The notes below the pieces were generated by a model. The model had not been told where the DNA came from. It did not search any database and was given only the letters and a program-made list of their open reading frames with translations. From Pseudoalteromonas nigrifaciens (GTDB taxonomy: Bacteria; Pseudomonadota; Gammaproteobacteria; Enterobacterales; Alteromonadaceae), in assembly GCF_002221505.1 (NCBI RefSeq), contig NZ_CP011037.1, positions 615,847-679,846 of the forward strand: a DNA stretch of 64,000 nt. The letters run 5' to 3'. This document shows, piece by piece, positions 36,038 to 45,794 of this stretch. Position numbers and translations under genes: made by a program. Each line of letters opens with the position of its first letter. Within the stretch, counting starts at the first letter, position 1.

Positions 36038-37108
36038 ATGACGCATTTTATAGCACAGCCAAAACAAGGCGTTCCTTTTGTTAGCGTACAAACAATGGCA
36101 CAGCTTATAAATAAACTCGGCATAGAAAATGTTTTACAACAGCTAACAAAGCGACTAGAAACAGACTTTGCTCGTTGGCAGCAGTTTGATAAATCCCCGC
36201 GTTATGCAGCGCATTCACCAGAGGGCGTAATAGAGCTTATGCCAGTGAGCGATGGCGAACTATTTAGCTGTAAGTATGTAAATGGGCATCCTAAAAATAC
36301 CTTTAGAGAGCTGCAAACCGTTGCTGCATTTGGTATTTTAGCCGATGTAGATAGCGGTTATCCGGTTATGATCAGCGAAATGTGCCTACTTACCGCACTA
36401 AGAACTGCAGCCACTTCAGCATTAGTCGCCAAATATTTAGCCCCTGAAAATGCAACCACACTAACGCTAATTGGTAACGGTGCGCAGTCTGAGTTTCAGG
36501 CGTTGGCATTTAAAAGTGTACTGGGTATTACTCATATTCGTTTATACGATATAGACCCAAGTGCGTCGCAAAAAGCCTTTAATAACCTCACTGCCTATGG
36601 CTTAAACGTCACTATTTGTAACAGTGCTGCAGAGGCTGTAAAAGGCGCGCACATAATAACAACCTGCACTGCGGATAAAACCAATGCCACAATTTTAACC
36701 AGCGAGATGATCCCACAAGGCGTGCATATAAATGCCATTGGTGGCGACTGCCCAGGTAAAACAGAGTTAGATGCAAAGCTGTTGGAACGCGCCGCTGTAT
36801 TTGTAGAGTACGAGCCACAAACACGCATTGAAGGTGAAATTCAACAAATGAGTGCAGATTTTGCTGTAACCGAATTTCATCAAGTTATTAATGGGCAAGC
36901 TTGCGGGCGTGAAAGCCAGCAACAACTAACTATTTTTGATGGCGTGGGCTTTGCCAGCGAAGACTTTACGGCATTAGCGTTTATTCGCGATCAGCTCATT
37001 GCAACGGGGCAGTACAGTTTGCTTGATTTAATTACCCAGCAAGCCGATCCGCGTAATTTGTTTTCGGTTTTAACCACTGAGCATACGCAGCAAGAGAGTG
37101 TGGCATAA
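36038..37108 (+). CDS. ocd: Ornithine cyclodeaminase
   Basis: A 356-aa member of the ornithine cyclodeaminase/mu-crystallin family, which turns L-ornithine into proline and ammonia using bound NAD. Family segments include GYPVMISEMCLLTALRTAA, the dinucleotide site TLIGNGAQSEFQALAF and the active-site region INAIGGDCPGKTELD. The length and the presence of the C-terminal extension fit the longer bacterial enzymes. It is followed 2 bases later by ctlX, so the pair forms an operon for arginine or citrulline breakdown. Confidence 0.92.
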   Translation: MTHFIAQPKQGVPFVSVQTMAQLINKLGIENVLQQLTKRLETDFARWQQFDKSPRYAAHSPEGVIELMPVSDGELFSCKYVNGHPKNTFRELQTVAAFGILADVDSGYPVMISEMCLLTALRTAATSALVAKYLAPENATTLTLIGNGAQSEFQALAFKSVLGITHIRLYDIDPSASQKAFNNLTAYGLNVTICNSAAEAVKGAHIITTCTADKTNATILTSEMIPQGVHINAIGGDCPGKTELDAKLLERAAVFVEYEPQTRIEGEIQQMSADFAVTEFHQVINGQACGRESQQQLTIFDGVGFASEDFTALAFIRDQLIATGQYSLLDLITQQADPRNLFSVLTTEHTQQESVA

Positions 37109-37110
37109 GT

Positions 37111-38016
37111 ATGGTAAACCAAGCCCCTAATAGTATTGTGATGGTTCGCCCACATCATTTTACCTCTAACCCGCAAACTATGCGTGATAACACATTTCAG
37201 CGAAGTTGTTTAACAACAGATCAAAGCTTACATGCGTATAACGAAGTAACCAATGCAGTAGAAGTGTTAAAGCAAGAAGGGATCCTCGTTCACCTTTTTG
37301 AAGACCAGCATAAAGATACGCCCGACTCGGTATTTCCTAATAATTGGTTTACTACTCACCAAAATGGCGAAATACTAACCTATCCAATGTACGCAAAAAG
37401 CAGAAGAGCAGAATATCGCAAAGATATTATTGATTTTTTAACGGATCAATATAAAGTGTCTTCAGTGACTGATTATTCATTTTTAGCGAAAGAAAATTCA
37501 TTCTTAGAAGGCACTGGTTCACTGGTTATTGATCATCAATATAAGTTTGCTTATGCGGTTGAATCAAAGCGAACGACACAGTCAGTTGTTAACACAGTAT
37601 GCGAGCAATTAAAGCTAACCCCGGTGGTTTTTAATGCCTACGATATGCAAGGCACAGCGGTTTACCATACCAATGTATTAATGTGTGTTGCTACAGAGTT
37701 TGCCATGATTGGCTTAGACATGGTGCCAAACGAACAGCGCAGGCAGCTAGTAAGCCATTTATTGCAAAGCTATCATCAAGTCATTGAGTTATCGGGCGAT
37801 CAAATTAATAACTTTTGCGGCAATGCCATTGAGTTACAGGGTAAAAGCGGACGGATTTTAGCGTTATCAGCAACGGCTTTTAAAGCACTTACTGCAGCGC
37901 AAATTAAGGTAATAGAAAAAAGTGCCAAATTGGTGCCTTTACCTATTCCTACCATTGAATCTGCTGGTGGCTCAGTAAGGTGTATGATCGCTGGCATTCA
38001 TTTACCAACAAAGTAA
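37111..38016 (+). CDS. ctlX: CtlX-like citrulline hydrolase, amidinotransferase fold
   Basis: A 301-aa guanidine-group-modifying enzyme. Visible motifs are MVRPHHFTSNPQT, the aspartate and asparagine of DSVFPNNWF, LEGTGSLVIDH, the histidine of VYHTNVLMCV and the C-terminal cysteine of GGSVRCMIAGIHLP. This pattern matches CtlX, reported to hydrolyse citrulline to ornithine. Ornithine would then go to proline through the upstream cyclodeaminase. A dimethylarginine or arginine hydrolase role is the main alternative. Confidence 0.85.
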   Translation: MVNQAPNSIVMVRPHHFTSNPQTMRDNTFQRSCLTTDQSLHAYNEVTNAVEVLKQEGILVHLFEDQHKDTPDSVFPNNWFTTHQNGEILTYPMYAKSRRAEYRKDIIDFLTDQYKVSSVTDYSFLAKENSFLEGTGSLVIDHQYKFAYAVESKRTTQSVVNTVCEQLKLTPVVFNAYDMQGTAVYHTNVLMCVATEFAMIGLDMVPNEQRRQLVSHLLQSYHQVIELSGDQINNFCGNAIELQGKSGRILALSATAFKALTAAQIKVIEKSAKLVPLPIPTIESAGGSVRCMIAGIHLPTK

Positions 38017-38037
38017 ATGTATAAAATTTAATAGTAT

Positions 38038-38062
38038 AAGGCAGTGTTACTGCCTTTATTAT
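38038..38062 (+). terminator. Terminator of the ocd-ctlX operon
   Basis: AAGGCAGT, GTT and ACTGCCTT are followed by TATTATTTT. Confidence 0.85.
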
Positions 38063-38128
38063 TTTATAACGTATATTTGTGTCGCTTGCAGTGCCTATTT
38101 AAATAAGAAATATAACAAGGAATTAGCA

Positions 38129-39535
38129 ATGTTCGATACCGTAGTAAAAAGTGTAAATGGTATTTTATGGGGAGAGGGCCAAGTCCTCATTTACATTTTA
38201 TTGTTTGCTGGTATTTGGTTTTCGGTGCGTTTAAAAGCCATTCAAATACTTAAATTTAAACATATGTTTAGTTTACTAAAAGGCAGCAGCAAATGTAAAA
38301 AAGGCGACATATCATCATTTCAAGCGCTGTGTACTGGTTTATGTGCGCGGGTAGGCACGGGTAACTTAGCAGGTGTTGCCGTTGCTATATCATTGGGTGG
38401 CAGTGGTGCCATTTTTTGGATGTGGGTTATTGCCATATTAGGCATGGCCACAGGCTTTGCCGAAAGTGTATTAGGTCAAGTATATAAAGTGCGCGACAGC
38501 CAAGGCGAGTTTAGAGGCGGCCCTGCGTATTATATTCAACAAGGATTAGGCAATCGAGCCTTCGCTATTACTTTTGCACTGTGCTTATTTTTAGGTTACG
38601 GCTTTACCTTTAGCGCCATGCAAACCAACACCATTACCGATGCACTTAATTTTGCCTTCGAAATTCCAACCTTTTACTCTGGATTAGTGATCACTGTGTT
38701 AGCCGGCTCTATTATTGTGGGTGGTTTTAAAGCAATCGCTCGCTTTGCTGAGCGCGTAGTACCGGTAATGGGCATAGTGTTTGTGCTTGTTGCAGTTATT
38801 ATTACTTTAATAAACTTCACCCAAGTGCCTGCTATGCTTAAAGATATATTTTTATCAGCATTTGGGCTGCAAGAAGCAGGTGCAGGCGCGATGGGCGCAG
38901 CAATAAAAAATGGTATTCAACGTGGCCTTTATTCAAACGAAGCGGGCGCGGGCAGTGTGCCACATGCTTCAGCCAGTGCAAGCCCACTGCCTAATCATCC
39001 GGTAACACAGGGCTACATTCAAATGTTAGGGGTGTTTTTCGACACCATAGTATTGTGTAGTTGTACTGCGGTTATTATTTTACTTGCCGATATAGACATA
39101 AGCGGCGAAATGGAAGGTATACGTTTAACGCAAAGCGCCATGACCGCTCATTTAGCGCAAGGGGGTGTGTACTTTGTAGCAGCCGCCATTACCTTGTTTG
39201 CCTTTACGTCTGTAGTAGCCAACTACGCTTACGCAGAAAGTAACTTGCACTTATTTAAACTCGATAACAAAATGGGCCGTGGTATTTATACTTTGCTTTA
39301 TTTATCAATGATGTTGTGGGGCGCGTCGGCCACATTAAAGCAAGTATGGGATTTAGCCGATATTGCTTTAGGTTTAATGACAGTGGTTAACGTTATCGCT
39401 ATTATATTGCTAACCCCAACAATATTAGCAGTTACTCGCGATTATCATACGCAACGCGAAAAAGGCTTAGAGCCCGAATTTAAAGTAAATGATGTAAAAG
39501 TACAGGGTAAATGCGAAACCGGCATTTGGGACTAG
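38129..39535 (+). CDS. Sodium:alanine (AGCS) family amino-acid symporter
   Basis: A 468-aa membrane protein with about 11 helices. The AGCS signatures are FQALCTGLCARVGTGNLAGVAVAI near the N-terminus and RGLYSNEAGAGSVPHASASA in the middle. These carriers bring in alanine, glycine or serine with sodium. It sits just after the ornithine/citrulline operon and before a second patatin, but has its own promoter gap and terminator, so the substrate link is only suggestive. Confidence 0.92.
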   Translation: MFDTVVKSVNGILWGEGQVLIYILLFAGIWFSVRLKAIQILKFKHMFSLLKGSSKCKKGDISSFQALCTGLCARVGTGNLAGVAVAISLGGSGAIFWMWVIAILGMATGFAESVLGQVYKVRDSQGEFRGGPAYYIQQGLGNRAFAITFALCLFLGYGFTFSAMQTNTITDALNFAFEIPTFYSGLVITVLAGSIIVGGFKAIARFAERVVPVMGIVFVLVAVIITLINFTQVPAMLKDIFLSAFGLQEAGAGAMGAAIKNGIQRGLYSNEAGAGSVPHASASASPLPNHPVTQGYIQMLGVFFDTIVLCSCTAVIILLADIDISGEMEGIRLTQSAMTAHLAQGGVYFVAAAITLFAFTSVVANYAYAESNLHLFKLDNKMGRGIYTLLYLSMMLWGASATLKQVWDLADIALGLMTVVNVIAIILLTPTILAVTRDYHTQREKGLEPEFKVNDVKVQGKCETGIWD

Positions 39536-39567
39536 TTAACGTATATTAAGTCACTTTTAGCATTAAT

Positions 39568-39605
39568 AAACGGTTTTATGGCAGCATAAAATCGTTTTTA
39601 TTTTT
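39568..39605 (+). terminator. Terminator of the AGCS gene
   Basis: Arms AAACGGTTTTATG and CATAAAATCGTTT (one G-U pair) with a GCAG loop, followed by TTATTTTT. Confidence 0.85.
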
Positions 39606-39718
39606 GCATAACTATTCTATTTTTAGCCTGGTTATATACAAAGTAATTAACAAGTATATGCCATTAAATAGAAATAAGCAGCGCAATTAAACACAGATTT
39701 TATAGGCTAAATTTTTAG

Positions 39719-40762
39719 ATGATCAACATTTACGCAGGTAAAACTGCTGCAAAAATAATAAACGAACAGGGGCTTAAACCCGAATTATTCAGCTCATTTT
39801 TAGGTGCCAGCGGCGGGCCAAAATGGTTTACCTTGTTTGGCTTAGACAAGTATATATTTGGTGAGTTTTTTAAAAACCATAGCCAATCGCTTAACTTAAT
39901 TGGTTCATCGGCCGGTGCATTTCGCTCAGCGTGTTTTGCCCAAAACGATCCGGTTGCAGCAATTGAACGTTTAGCCACATCGTATTCGCAAACGCGCTAT
40001 TCTAGTAATAAACCTACCCCCGCAGAAATAACATTAAAAGCCCGCGCACTGCTTGAAGATGTTTTTGGCAATAATGGCGTGGCCGAAATTATAAACAACC
40101 CCGTATTTAAAGCACATTTTATAGTGGCAAAATCGAATGGATTTATAGCCAGTGAAAATAAATTATTACAGCTTATGGGTTTATCAAAAAGTTATATGCT
40201 TAATCGAGTAAACCGAAAATATTTAGGATCGCAATATGAGCGTTTTATATTTGGCCCCGCAACAAGCGACTTATCAATTACCGACAGCTATAATTTTAAA
40301 ACACAAAAAATAGCGCTTAACCAAAATAATTTAAAAGATGCATTACTTGCATCGGGTTCTATACCTTTAGTTATGCAAGGGATTAAAAATATTGCAGGAA
40401 CACCCGCAGGCATGTATCGCGATGGCGGAATTATTGACTACCACTTTGATTTAAAAATTAACAACCCAGGACTCATTTTATATCCACACTTTAATAGCGA
40501 CCCAAAAGCAGGGTGGTTTGATAAAAATTTAAAACGTAAAGTATCACCACTTAATTACGATAACGTGGTGATGATCACGCCATCAAAAGAATTTATAGCA
40601 GGCTTACCCTACGGGAAAATTCCAGATAGAAATGATTTTACAGATCTAGATGCCGACACACGTATTAAATATTGGAATACAGTATTTAGTGAAACAGAAA
40701 GATTAGCAGAGGCGTTTGATGAGAAGTTATATAATAATTTTAAAATAATACCAGTTGAATAA
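39719..40762 (+). CDS. Patatin-like protein with GASGGPKW motif
   Basis: A 347-aa protein of a separate patatin subgroup. It has LGASGGPKWFTLFGLDKY, the nucleophile elbow GSSAGAFRSACFA (serine at about residue 64) and the aspartate motif YRDGGIIDYHFD. No signal peptide or membrane segment is seen. It differs clearly from the patatin at 34325-35344, so it is not a recent duplicate. Substrate unknown; lipid acyl hydrolysis is likely. Confidence 0.88.
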   Translation: MINIYAGKTAAKIINEQGLKPELFSSFLGASGGPKWFTLFGLDKYIFGEFFKNHSQSLNLIGSSAGAFRSACFAQNDPVAAIERLATSYSQTRYSSNKPTPAEITLKARALLEDVFGNNGVAEIINNPVFKAHFIVAKSNGFIASENKLLQLMGLSKSYMLNRVNRKYLGSQYERFIFGPATSDLSITDSYNFKTQKIALNQNNLKDALLASGSIPLVMQGIKNIAGTPAGMYRDGGIIDYHFDLKINNPGLILYPHFNSDPKAGWFDKNLKRKVSPLNYDNVVMITPSKEFIAGLPYGKIPDRNDFTDLDADTRIKYWNTVFSETERLAEAFDEKLYNNFKIIPVE

Positions 40763-40807
40763 ATAGCCAGTTTTGCTGATGCAATGAAGCATTTATTGTT
40801 ATATAAA

Positions 40808-40852
40808 AGGGCTAGTTTACATCGCGATTATATAGTGATGTAAATTAGCCCT
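40808..40852. terminator. Long hairpin between convergent patatin and glpD genes
   Basis: Arms AGGGCTAGTTTACATC and GATGTAAATTAGCCCT pair along 16 bp with one mismatch around a 13-nt loop. It marks the left edge of the glycerol island. Confidence 0.75.
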
Positions 40853-40903
40853 ATGGTTGGTTTTGATTGCTGTGTATTTAAATAAAATCACGGAATCGAT
40901 GGG

Positions 40904-42520
40904 TTATTGGGATATTTCCTCTATATATTCTTGAAGCCTGGCTTGCGCATTTTCTTCACCAAATAGAATATGACATACCTCTTGTAGCCCCGGATCAGAG
41001 AGGATATCTTCTTTACGTACAACCAGTGATATTTTAGAGCGGCGACGTAAAAAATCACTTAGTTTAGTTACCATTTCTCGTTCGGCAGCATGTTCAATTT
41101 CAACACGTAAATACTCTGAATTTTTAATTAGAAGCTCAGCTTTTTCAGGAACTTCTCGAATTTTTTCTAACATGTTAATTGCATTTCTTCCGTAACGTCT
41201 CCAAAAGCGTTTGCTGAGTACTTCAGTAGATGTTTTGGGAGTTAAGCCGTCTAAATTCATTAGCTTAGCACGATGCATAAATTCATTTTTGACAGTATCG
41301 TCAGGCTCGCCGTACCATTTGTAATCCTCGTAAGGAAGGTTAATACCAAGCTTTTTGATTAACTCAGCAACTTCATCACCGACATTGATACAATCAGTTA
41401 ATTTCCCACCAAATATAGAAAGGTATTTTTTCTCATAGTTAGTGTCGATTGCGTGTTTGCGCGATAATTGCACCCAGTCAGCCTTACCATTACCATCTTT
41501 TTTAATTGCTAATGGCCTTACACCACATCGTTCAGCTATTATATCGTCTTTTGTGAGCTGTTTATCCAGTTCTAGTAACTTGTTCGCATTATCTAACACA
41601 AACTTTCTATCTTCATCAGTAACATGCGAATGTGGGCTTTCAACTTGTGTATCAGTTGTACCAATACAAGTTTTAGGTCCCATAGGGATCACGAAGAATA
41701 GTCTGCCATCGTCAGCAAAAAATGTAAGTACTTTATTACTGCTAGTAATTTTATCAACAATAAGGTGAATACCTTTTGAAAATAAATGGTGATGTGCTGT
41801 AGTTTGACTGTTAGTAATATTAATAGGATCAACAAAAGGGCCTGCGGCGTTTATAATTACTTTAGAACGTATCGAAAATTGTTCTTTCGTTATTTCGTCC
41901 ATTGCATTTGTTGTCCAAATATCATCTGTACGGTTTGAGCCTTGTGCACTTACATAGTTAGCACCGATACAGCCATGGCTCATACTAGAGCGAATAAAGT
42001 TAAAAACAAACCGGGCATCGTTGTCTAATAAAAAGCTGTCTGAATACTCAAAACCGGCTTCTACATTTGTAGTGTTGACGACTGGCTCTAATGATTTAAT
42101 TTTTTTTGCATTAAGGTAGCGAGGCGATTGTGTAAAAAATCGGCCCATAAACCAATAGACGATTGTTCCTAAATAGACAAAGAAAGCTGGGAATCTAAAG
42201 CCTTTTTGAATACTGGTAAAAAAACGAATTTCTTTAACTGTCGATGGGTAGCTGCGCATTAAATGGTTTCTACTTTTACATAGTTTATTTACCAAGTTAT
42301 ATTCATGGCTTTCTAAATACTTTATGCCGCCCCAGGCCAAGTTAGATGAGTTTGAACTAGTGAAACCAGCGAAATCTCCTTTATCGATTAATGCAACTTT
42401 GGCGCCTTTTGCAGCTAATGCTGCAGCTGATACTGCACCATTAATACCCCCTCCAATTATCAATACATCGAATATATCTTGAGGAAGTTTTTTTATATTA
42501 TTCTTTCTCAGTTGGCTCAT
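40904..42520 (-). CDS. glpD: FAD-dependent glycerol-3-phosphate dehydrogenase
   Basis: A 538-aa peripheral membrane enzyme that oxidises glycerol 3-phosphate to dihydroxyacetone phosphate and feeds electrons to quinone. The FAD-binding motif is VLIIGGGINGAVSAAALAAKG. Family segments include LIDKGDFAGFTSSNSSNLAWGG, IINAAGPFVDPI and FGGKLTDCINVGDEV. It is the last gene of a leftward set fbp-fda-glpD, with its own 122-bp upstream gap that carries the 12-mer shared with the glpK promoter. Confidence 0.93.
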   Translation of the reverse strand: MSQLRKNNIKKLPQDIFDVLIIGGGINGAVSAAALAAKGAKVALIDKGDFAGFTSSNSSNLAWGGIKYLESHEYNLVNKLCKSRNHLMRSYPSTVKEIRFFTSIQKGFRFPAFFVYLGTIVYWFMGRFFTQSPRYLNAKKIKSLEPVVNTTNVEAGFEYSDSFLLDNDARFVFNFIRSSMSHGCIGANYVSAQGSNRTDDIWTTNAMDEITKEQFSIRSKVIINAAGPFVDPINITNSQTTAHHHLFSKGIHLIVDKITSSNKVLTFFADDGRLFFVIPMGPKTCIGTTDTQVESPHSHVTDEDRKFVLDNANKLLELDKQLTKDDIIAERCGVRPLAIKKDGNGKADWVQLSRKHAIDTNYEKKYLSIFGGKLTDCINVGDEVAELIKKLGINLPYEDYKWYGEPDDTVKNEFMHRAKLMNLDGLTPKTSTEVLSKRFWRRYGRNAINMLEKIREVPEKAELLIKNSEYLRVEIEHAAEREMVTKLSDFLRRRSKISLVVRKEDILSDPGLQEVCHILFGEENAQARLQEYIEEISQ

Positions 42521-42570
42521 TTTTTGGATTACCTATTATTAATTACTAGCCTTTTATATCTACTTGGTTA

Positions 42571-42582
42571 GGTTATTTTCGT
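42571..42582 (-). promoter_or_regulatory. Candidate GlpR operator before glpD
   Basis: On the minus strand this reads ACGAAAATAACC and lies 50 bp before glpD. The same 12-mer in the same orientation relative to the gene is found 21 bp before glpK. It is read as the glp regulon operator from this sharing only. Confidence 0.5.
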
Positions 42583-42642
42583 ACAAGCTAGAGCTATAAA
42601 AGATTACGTATAAAGTTTTTATGCTTATGAAAGTTGGATTAC

Positions 42643-43539
42643 TTATAATTTATATATTGAAGCTTCATAAATGGCTTCTATAGAATTATTTAATTTTTCA
42701 TCAAACTTTTTATCAGACATGTCATGATGTAGGCCAATCAATAATGCTCTTGAAAAACTAGCAATAATACCAGTATTTCTTTTTAGCTTTTCATTGGCTT
42801 GTGTAATAGAGTAACCACCAGATAGAGCAACTAATTTTAAAACTTTTGGGTGTGTTGCAAGATCTTTATATAAATTAGGCACTTCAGGTAACGTGAGTTT
42901 TAATATTACTTGCTGTCCATCTTCAAGGTTATTCAGCTCTTCAATAATTACATCATGCAACATGAGTTCTGCAGATTGCTTTTCTTCGCAATAAATATCA
43001 ACTTCAGGCTCAATAATAGGCATTAGCCCTGAATTTATTACCTCTTTTGCAATTTCAAATTGCTGTTTAACAACATTTTGGATACCAATACGACTAGCTT
43101 GTTTTATAACAGACCGCATTTTTGTGCCAAAAACAAAATTAGTATCAACCGTTAGTATTGAACCAAGGTTTTTAATGGGTTTCATTAACTGTACACCGTC
43201 AGATTCAGGCATTAAACCTTCATCTATTTTTAAAAATGGTACAATTTCTTTATGTTTCCACAAATATTCAGCTGTTGGAATATTTTCAATGTAACGATTT
43301 AAAGTATCTTTAAATAGAATTGCGCCCAATATTTTTTGTGAATTAAATGGACTACTTGAAATTATTCGTGCTCGCATAGAATGTATATATTTAAACATCT
43401 CCTCATCAGATGAAATCTCACTAGATGAGATACCATACTGCTCTAAAGCTTTTGGTGAACTCCCACCACTTTGATCTAGTGCAGCTATAAAGCCTTGATT
43501 ATTTTTTATTTTTTCTAGCATGTTAAGTCTTATTGACAT
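42643..43539 (-). CDS. fda: Class I fructose-bisphosphate aldolase
   Basis: A 298-aa metal-independent aldolase, counted from the ATG complementary to 43537-43539 with AAAGG upstream; the frame extends 21 codons further but without a ribosome site. It begins MSIRLNMLEKIKNNQGFIAALDQSGGSSPKALEQYG in two recognisable blocks and contains LKIDEGLM and the Schiff-base lysine region QQVILKLTLPE. It makes fructose 1,6-bisphosphate from triose phosphates. Together with the adjacent fbp it gives a gluconeogenic branch from glycerol. Confidence 0.9.
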   Translation of the reverse strand: MSIRLNMLEKIKNNQGFIAALDQSGGSSPKALEQYGISSSEISSDEEMFKYIHSMRARIISSSPFNSQKILGAILFKDTLNRYIENIPTAEYLWKHKEIVPFLKIDEGLMPESDGVQLMKPIKNLGSILTVDTNFVFGTKMRSVIKQASRIGIQNVVKQQFEIAKEVINSGLMPIIEPEVDIYCEEKQSAELMLHDVIIEELNNLEDGQQVILKLTLPEVPNLYKDLATHPKVLKLVALSGGYSITQANEKLKRNTGIIASFSRALLIGLHHDMSDKKFDEKLNNSIEAIYEASIYKL

Positions 43540-43650
43540 GATTTTAACCTTTAAATAATTGAAAGCAGATATGTTTCTTAACAAAAGTAAAGTTAGATAC
43601 AATTTCTATATAAATACAGATGTCACTCTTAAAGTAATAATGTATGTTTT

Positions 43651-44619
43651 TTATTTTCCTAAAGCATACTTTTCTATAAGTAGAACTTCATTCTTAGAAC
43701 CAATAAATACAGGGATCCGTTGATGTATACTTGAAGGCACAGTGTCTAAAATAGAAGTAGTCCCATTACTTGCTAAACCATTTGCTTGCTCTACTAAAAA
43801 TGCAATTGGGTTTGCTTCATAAAGTAATCTTAATTTACCGTATTTAAAGTTTTTTTCTTCAGGGTACCCAAATATACCTCCCTTACATAGAATTCTATGC
43901 ATATCACCTACCATGGCTCCCAACCATCTCATATTAAAGTTTTTCTTTCGGATACCATCGGTACCAAGCTGTAAATCAACAATATATTTTTGTACATTTT
44001 CAGGCCACTTAAACTGGTTTGATAAATTAAATGAAAATTCATTCGTATCTTCTGGAATGTTTAAATTAGGATGTGTGAGCATAAAGTTATTATTTGAGGG
44101 ATCTAATGTATAAATATGTGTTCCTGAACCTGTTGATAAGGCGAGCATAAGCGATGGGCCATATAGAACATAGCCTGCAGCGATAATTGATCTTCCTGTA
44201 GAAAAAAAGTCTTCTTCACTAACTTCTGTTTGGGCAGGAGAAGCTGAAGATATAGAAAAAATAGTACCTAATGAACCATTTACATCAGTATTAGATGAAC
44301 CATCTAATGGGTCGAAACAAATAAGGTATTTGCCAAAACTATTACATAATATAATGTCTTCTACTTCTTCAGATGCGACAGCTCTAACCTGCTTATTCTT
44401 TTTTAGAGATTCAATCAAAATATTATTAGCGATAACATCTAACTTCTTTTGTACCTCTCCTTGTACATTGTGATCAGGCAATGAGCCAAGCACATCAGAT
44501 AATGCACCATGATTAATACGAGTAGCTATTTCTGTGCATGCACCAACTATGCTTTGGATCAGCAGTGTGAGTGTTTTTGGAACGTTATCCTGCTCTAATT
44601 GTGTATATAGGTTTTTCAT
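43651..44619 (-). CDS. fbp: Class I fructose-1,6-bisphosphatase
   Basis: A 322-aa magnesium-dependent phosphatase. The metal site motif is CFDPLDGSSNTDVNGSLGTIFSI in two overlapping parts (DPLDGSSN, GSLGTIF), and the substrate region MRWLGAMVGDMHRIL is present. It removes the 1-phosphate from fructose 1,6-bisphosphate, the committing step of gluconeogenesis. It heads the leftward fbp-fda-glpD set. A pair of 10-bp direct repeats lies 85-104 bp upstream. Confidence 0.93.
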   Translation of the reverse strand: MKNLYTQLEQDNVPKTLTLLIQSIVGACTEIATRINHGALSDVLGSLPDHNVQGEVQKKLDVIANNILIESLKKNKQVRAVASEEVEDIILCNSFGKYLICFDPLDGSSNTDVNGSLGTIFSISSASPAQTEVSEEDFFSTGRSIIAAGYVLYGPSLMLALSTGSGTHIYTLDPSNNNFMLTHPNLNIPEDTNEFSFNLSNQFKWPENVQKYIVDLQLGTDGIRKKNFNMRWLGAMVGDMHRILCKGGIFGYPEEKNFKYGKLRLLYEANPIAFLVEQANGLASNGTTSILDTVPSSIHQRIPVFIGSKNEVLLIEKYALGK

Positions 44620-44703
44620 TGGTGCCTTATCGATAACATTAATACTAAAGAGTAATACATGGTTTTAATTTGCTTTTATGTTCATTTTTAAAAGTACCAC
44701 TTA

Positions 44704-44723
44704 TTTGCGAACATTTGCAAACA
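44704..44723 (-). repeat. Tandem 10-bp direct repeat upstream of fbp
   Basis: TTTGCGAACA and TTTGCAAACA lie end to end, one helical turn apart. The half CGAACA resembles half of the E. coli GlpR operator. It may be a GlpR or sugar-phosphate-sensor site. The rest of the 289-bp gap (44620-44908) is AT-rich and otherwise empty. Confidence 0.5.
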
Positions 44724-44908
44724 TTAAAGTACATAAAAGAAAATAAATTCTGGTATACAGGAGTGAAATAGAGGAGGGAATTACAAAGTTATATATTAAT
44801 TTAACCAATTTATTATTTAATTATTAAGTACATTAACAACGAAATTCATGGTATCTACTTGAAATTATTTGAATTGTTCTGTATGTATTAGATGGTTTTG
44901 ATTGACTA

Positions 44909-45670
44909 CTATCGTGCTATATGAAGCTTAACGTCATGTTCGGAAAGTAAGGTTAGAATACTCTTAGGTGGTTTAGCATCAGTAATAAAGTCATCTGCTT
45001 GACTAATGTTACCTAAACGAACCATAGCGCACCTACCAAATTTTGAATTATCAGCGGCGAGTAAAACTTTACGTGAATTTTTGATGATTGCTTGAGCAAC
45101 ACGAACTTCACGATAATCGAAATCAAGTAGAGAACCATTTTCTTCTATCCCACTTATGCCGATAATGCCGAAGTCCATACGAAACTGATTGATAAAATCT
45201 TCAGTTGTTTCACCAATAATACCACCATCTCTATGTCTAACTTCTCCTCCTGCTATAAGAACTGAAAAATCCTTTTTAACGCCTAATATAGCAGCAACAT
45301 TTAAATTGTTAGTTACAACTTTAAGGTTTTCATGCGATAGAAGTGCTTTAGCTATAGTCTCAGTCGTTGTTCCTATATTTATAAATAAAGAAGAACCATT
45401 TGGTATCATACTAACTAAATGTTGCGCTATTTTTTGTTTAGCTTCTAAATCCATGATTTTTCTAGTTTGATACGCCATATTTTGAATGCTTGAGACTACA
45501 CTAGCGCCTCCATGATGACGCCTTAATTTGTTTAACTTTGCAAGATGGGTAAGGTCGCGTCTTATCGTCTGTGGAGTGACTTTATAGTGCTCAACTAATT
45601 CTTCAATAGAAATGGAATCTCTTTCTTTTAATAGTTTTAATATAGATTCGTGTCTCTGATCTTGGGTCAT
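44909..45670 (-). CDS. glpR: DeoR-family repressor, GlpR type
   Basis: A 253-aa regulator. The N-terminal helix-turn-helix (ISIEELVEHYKVTPQTIRRDLTHL) is followed by the DeoR sugar-phosphate domain with LFINIGTTTETIAKAL and LLAADNSKFGR. GlpR proteins release DNA when glycerol 3-phosphate binds. It is divergent from glpK and lies between glpK and the fbp-fda-glpD genes, so it sits in the centre of its likely regulon. Confidence 0.92.
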   Translation of the reverse strand: MTQDQRHESILKLLKERDSISIEELVEHYKVTPQTIRRDLTHLAKLNKLRRHHGGASVVSSIQNMAYQTRKIMDLEAKQKIAQHLVSMIPNGSSLFINIGTTTETIAKALLSHENLKVVTNNLNVAAILGVKKDFSVLIAGGEVRHRDGGIIGETTEDFINQFRMDFGIIGISGIEENGSLLDFDYREVRVAQAIIKNSRKVLLAADNSKFGRCAMVRLGNISQADDFITDAKPPKSILTLLSEHDVKLHIAR

Positions 45671-45794
45671 TTTTATTTAGCATAATTTTAATTTTAATTA
45701 GTAAACTATTATAAGTGAAAAAGAAGTAAATGAGAATTTTATAGAAATTATTTCATTAAATAATTGTATATAAAAGTTTGATATTTGTTGTATG

